From Anaerolineae bacterium (GTDB lineage: Bacteria; Chloroflexota; Anaerolineae; UBA4142), in assembly GCA_027457205.1 (NCBI GenBank), contig DAIDTM010000235.1, positions 1-12,215 on the forward strand: a DNA stretch of 12,215 bases, given 5' to 3'. The stretch's first letter is position 1. Each line of letters begins with the position of its first letter. Position numbers and translations under genes: made by a program. Positions 11,912-12,215 of this stretch are shown one piece after another. The notes beneath the pieces were generated by a model, which saw nothing but the letters and a program-made list of their open reading frames with translations, was not told where the DNA came from and ran no database searches.

Positions 11912-12215
11912 CTAATTCAGCGTGAGGCAATCGCGCAGTTGCGCGGTCGTGATATTGCCGCCGCTGAGAATCAGCGCGACGTTCTTACCGCGCAGTCGCT
12001 CCGTCAGTTTGAGCGCGCCGGCAAGCGACGCCGCGCCCGCGCCCTCGGCGAGCGTGTGGGCTTTTTCCAGATACAAAACGATAGCGCGGCGGATGTCGTC
12101 GTCGCTGACCAGAATGAAATCGTCCAGCCAGTCCCACAAGATTTGCTGCGGCAGCGCGAACGCGGTGCGCGTGGCAAGTCCTTCGGCAAACGTTCCCATC
12201 TGGTCGGTCAGTAGT
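11912..12215 (-). CDS. Threonine/serine dehydratase (PLP), C-terminal part, start outside window
   Basis: The frame enters at the right edge without a stop (LLTDQ before the internal Met), so only about 100 C-terminal residues are seen. TFAEGLATRTAF, the VSDDDIRRAIVLYLEKAHTLAEGAGAASLAGAL stretch and VALILSGGNI are the conserved C-terminal blocks of fold type II threonine dehydratases. The AGA loop and SGGN help hold pyridoxal phosphate. The family deaminates threonine or serine to 2-oxo acids. The protein ends about 17 residues after SGGN, so it lacks the C-terminal ACT regulatory domain of biosynthetic IlvA and fits the short catabolic TdcB-type or a serine racemase-like enzyme. The catalytic Lys lies in the missing part. 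Its TAG stop is inside the ribosome site of the next gene, so it is probably the upstream member of the operon. Confidence 0.85.
   Translation of the reverse strand, partial: LLTDQMGTFAEGLATRTAFALPQQILWDWLDDFILVSDDDIRRAIVLYLEKAHTLAEGAGAASLAGALKLTERLRGKNVALILSGGNITTAQLRDCLTLN

Noticed and set aside
7902..12215. Defence or secondary-metabolite cluster in the - strand run
   Set aside because: The genes are unrelated housekeeping types (dehydratase, nth, NUDIX, methyltransferase, SDR); nothing ties them to a known or plausible defence or biosynthetic assembly.

Overview
The window looks like chromosomal DNA from a free-living bacterium of fairly high GC content. It carries ordinary housekeeping and metabolic genes and unusually repeat-rich intergenic DNA. 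The mix (lipoprotein peptide-binding protein with a Ser/Thr/Pro linker, ABC-F ATPase, PF12535-type NUDIX protein, DUF971, intergenic ACACAAAGG-type words and hairpin arrays) reminds me of Chloroflexota such as Anaerolineae. That placement is inference; no rRNA or other marker is present. I see no tRNA, rRNA, CRISPR array, transposase or phage gene.

Left part, + strand (1-5607): the 3' end of an M28-like metallopeptidase gene whose Glu-Glu catalytic pair is replaced; a 480-base intergenic stretch bounded by an imperfect 20-nt inverted repeat and holding four consecutive hairpins, then a promoter and a nested leader hairpin; an orphan family 5 peptide-binding lipoprotein gene; a cold-shock protein gene with a near-consensus promoter, a leader hairpin followed by a T-tract, a very strong ribosome binding site and its own terminator; and an ABC-F ATPase gene with a terminator.

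Middle (5608-7970): a visibly AT-richer patch with one unrecognised four-helix membrane protein on the - strand, a 480-base non-coding stretch with more hairpins, and a class I aminotransferase on the + strand. A bidirectional terminator separates the aminotransferase from the convergent genes to its right.

Right part, all - strand (12215 down to 7971): threonine/serine dehydratase C-terminus, a conserved-looking hypothetical protein, endonuclease III, DUF971 protein, NUDIX hydrolase, methyltransferase and an SDR oxidoreductase. Most junctions are very tight (8 nt, 13 nt, a 4-nt TTGA overlap, 7 nt), so this is probably one operon. Two repeat-derived insertions interrupt it: a 62-nt near-palindrome followed by a T-run before the DUF971 gene, and tandem 14-, 8- and 7-nt units between the methyltransferase and SDR genes.

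I found no convincing new multi-gene system. The most interesting material is the intergenic architecture: several palindrome and short-repeat families sit where they could act as terminators, attenuators or leaders. Also of interest are two enzymes (M28-like, SDR) that keep their fold motifs but lack textbook catalytic residues.
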